DNA from: Ktedonospora formicarum
GTDB taxonomy: Bacteria > Chloroflexota > Ktedonobacteria > Ktedonobacterales > Ktedonobacteraceae
Direction of reading: 5' to 3'
Length of the DNA stretch: 64,000 nt
Assembly: GCF_016587355.1 (NCBI RefSeq)
Contig: NZ_BNJF01000001.1
Coordinates: 4,059,721-4,123,720, forward strand
The position numbers were made by a program, and so were the translations under genes. A model generated the notes under the pieces. That model saw only the letters and a program-made list of their open reading frames with translations. It was not told where the DNA came from and ran no database searches. Positions within the stretch are counted from its first letter, which is position 1. Each line of letters begins with the position of its first letter. Shown here in pieces: positions 62,638 to 64,000 of this stretch.

Positions 62638-63265
62638 TCCGATGACGATGGCCGATGTGCCGCGCGTCATTGAAATAGAGCGCCTTGCTTATCCGTCAAC
62701 CTGGCCTCCGAGCGCGTACCGCAAGGAACTACAGGATAATCGCTGGGCGCATTATATTGTGTTGCGTGATAAACATATATTGGACAATGGGCAAACGGCG
62801 CTTGTTGGACCATCGGAGCAGGAGAAGCCGCGTAAGAGTCGCCTCTTTCCCCTCTCTTTACTGCCAAACCGTCCTGCTATCTCGAATCCGGTGCCGGAAT
62901 TAGCGGCTATTCTGGGTTTCGCGGGACTCTGGCTGATGGTTGATGAGGCACATATTACAACCATTGCTATGCATCCCGAGTTCCGCCGCCTGGGATTGGG
63001 TGAATTTCTTTTGGTGAGTTTGATCGATATTGCCTATGAGATAGGTGCAAAGTGGGTCACGTTGGAAGTTCGCGTCTCCAATTATCCAGCTCAGAGCCTC
63101 TATCGCAAGTATGGTTTCCGTGAAGCTGGCGTCCGCCATCGCTACTATAGCGATAATCAGGAGGATGCGCTTATCATGTGGACAGATGAGATTCATTCTA
63201 CAGCTTATAAAGAGAAGTTCACCGAACTGAAATCGGCCCTCTTCCAAAGTCTGGCTGACCGCTAA
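62621..63265 (+). CDS. rimI: Ribosomal protein alanine N-acetyltransferase RimI
   Basis: A 214-residue GNAT acetyltransferase starting with the GTG at 62621 after agggag, overlapping the tsaB end by 17 bases. The acetyl-CoA loop HPEFRRLGLGEFLL and the C-terminal SLYRKYGFREAGVRHRYY are typical of RimI. An insertion of about 40 residues (EQEKPRKSRLFPLSLL region) lies between the first strands. A charged C-terminal extension follows the motif. The tsaB-rimI-tsaD order is widespread. Confidence 0.9.
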   Translation: MRYVIDPMTMADVPRVIEIERLAYPSTWPPSAYRKELQDNRWAHYIVLRDKHILDNGQTALVGPSEQEKPRKSRLFPLSLLPNRPAISNPVPELAAILGFAGLWLMVDEAHITTIAMHPEFRRLGLGEFLLVSLIDIAYEIGAKWVTLEVRVSNYPAQSLYRKYGFREAGVRHRYYSDNQEDALIMWTDEIHSTAYKEKFTELKSALFQSLADR

Positions 63266-63346
63266 GTGAATCATGTGAGTGGGGTGTTCTCTGTCGGAGG
63301 GCTAACGTGAGCGGTATCTCTATACTGAATTCAGGATTACTATTCT

Positions 63347-64000
63347 ATGCTTGTACTGGGTATTGAAAGCTCCTGTGACGAAACAGGGGCGGCGCTTATT
63401 CAAGATGGGCGCTATTTGCTCTCAAATGTGGTTGCCTCACAGATTGAGGTACATAACCGCTATGGCGGAGTGGTGCCGGAGGTGGCTTCTCGCCAGCAGT
63501 TGAGCGCTATCATTCCTGTGCTGGAGACCGCGTTCGCGCAAGCGGGCTGTCAGTGGGAGGATGTGGATGCGATTGCGGCGACGTATGGGCCTGGCCTTGC
63601 GGGTTCGTTGCTGGTTGGCTTGACCGTGGGGAAATCTCTGGCGCTCGCACGTAATCTTCCCTTTGTAGGCGTCAATCATCTGGAAGCACATATTTATGCC
63701 AACTGGCTACGCCAGAATGAGCAGCCGCGCGAGGCTGATATGAACTGGTGTGAAGGTGATCCTGAATTTCCGCTTATCTGCCTGGTTGTCTCTGGCGCTC
63801 ATAGCGAACTGGTCCTGGTCCGAGACCATGGGCAGTATGAGTTGTTGGGGCAGACGCGCGATGACGCGGCGGGCGAAGCCTTTGACAAGGTGGCCCGTAT
63901 CCTAGGCCTGGGTTATCCTGGTGGACCCGCTATTCAGCATGCGGCTCAGCAGGCTGAAGATGCCTTACAGCGGCAAAACAAGCCTATTAAGCAGGCGCGG
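63347..64000 (+). CDS. tsaD: tRNA threonylcarbamoyltransferase TsaD, C-terminus outside window
   Basis: The first 218 residues are present and the frame is open at the window end. LVLGIESSCDETGAALI, GGVVPEVASR, YGPGLAGSLLVG and the iron-binding VNHLEAHIYANW are intact, as is the VSGAHSELVLV loop. TsaD transfers the threonylcarbamoyl group to tRNA in the TsaBDE system. It follows rimI by 81 bases. Confidence 0.96.
   Translation, partial: MLVLGIESSCDETGAALIQDGRYLLSNVVASQIEVHNRYGGVVPEVASRQQLSAIIPVLETAFAQAGCQWEDVDAIAATYGPGLAGSLLVGLTVGKSLALARNLPFVGVNHLEAHIYANWLRQNEQPREADMNWCEGDPEFPLICLVVSGAHSELVLVRDHGQYELLGQTRDDAAGEAFDKVARILGLGYPGGPAIQHAAQQAEDALQRQNKPIKQAR

Overview
The window reads as a chromosomal segment of a free-living bacterium, most likely Chloroflexota of the class Ktedonobacteria. 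This placement is inferred from gene content, not from a marker gene: a bacterial XPB-type helicase, a CDC48-like double AAA ATPase, a GxGYxYP-family protein, a selenocysteine formate dehydrogenase with an NrfD-type membrane subunit, and a class II lanthipeptide cluster with mersacidin-type leaders. Genes lie on both strands in short operons, usually with clear Shine-Dalgarno sites and hairpin terminators.

Layout. 1-5.7 kb: a partial membrane protein, an acyl-CoA ligase, and a GxGYxYP protein translationally coupled to a cytochrome P450. 5.9-15.2 kb: a lanthipeptide cluster with a short HlyD-like protein, a C39 peptidase/ABC exporter, four different precursor peptides each with its own hairpin, and a LanM synthetase. 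15.3-16.7 kb: an IS4-type insertion sequence lodged in the LanM terminator, flanked by a 20-bp direct repeat. 17-24 kb: a secreted CHAP protein, paired acyl-CoA dehydrogenases, small membrane proteins, tRNA-Val(CAC), and a GAF/PAS histidine kinase with a small upstream partner. 24.6-34.2 kb: a CDC48-like ATPase, the formate dehydrogenase operon (its catalytic subunit reads through an in-frame TGA followed by a SECIS hairpin) and an OFA-type formate/oxalate transporter. 34.7-39.6 kb: FtsH, ThpR, and an MFS exporter divergent from a LysR regulator. 39.7-48 kb: ilvB-ilvN-ilvC-leuA behind a leader whose open frame is extremely rich in Leu/Val/Ile and is followed by a terminator (candidate attenuator), then thrB-thrC. 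48-56 kb: manA, a frameshifted thioredoxin-like gene, an XPB helicase with an alpha/beta-hydrolase-like protein, a response regulator with a GGDDF domain, and two unassigned genes. 56-64 kb: ruvA, ruvC, yebC and a hydrolase on the minus strand; then yraN, a zinc-ribbon protein, and tsaE-tsaB-rimI-tsaD (t6A tRNA modification and N-terminal acetylation), with tsaB interrupted at a run of nine C.

The most unusual material is the RiPP region. One precursor has a core made almost wholly of Gly-Gly-Tyr/His repeats with no Ser or Thr, so LanM cannot dehydrate it. A second fuses such a Gly/Tyr block to a lanthipeptide-like tail, and that tail shares a motif with the other two precursors. Other points of note are the selenoprotein that a standard gene caller would split in two, the candidate attenuator, a dispersed repeat family with four copies and a fragment in this window, and several proteins that lack expected catalytic residues (alpha/beta hydrolase, thioredoxin, LeuA segment, P450 I-helix acid). 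All functional calls come from motif reading and memory of families; no searches were run.
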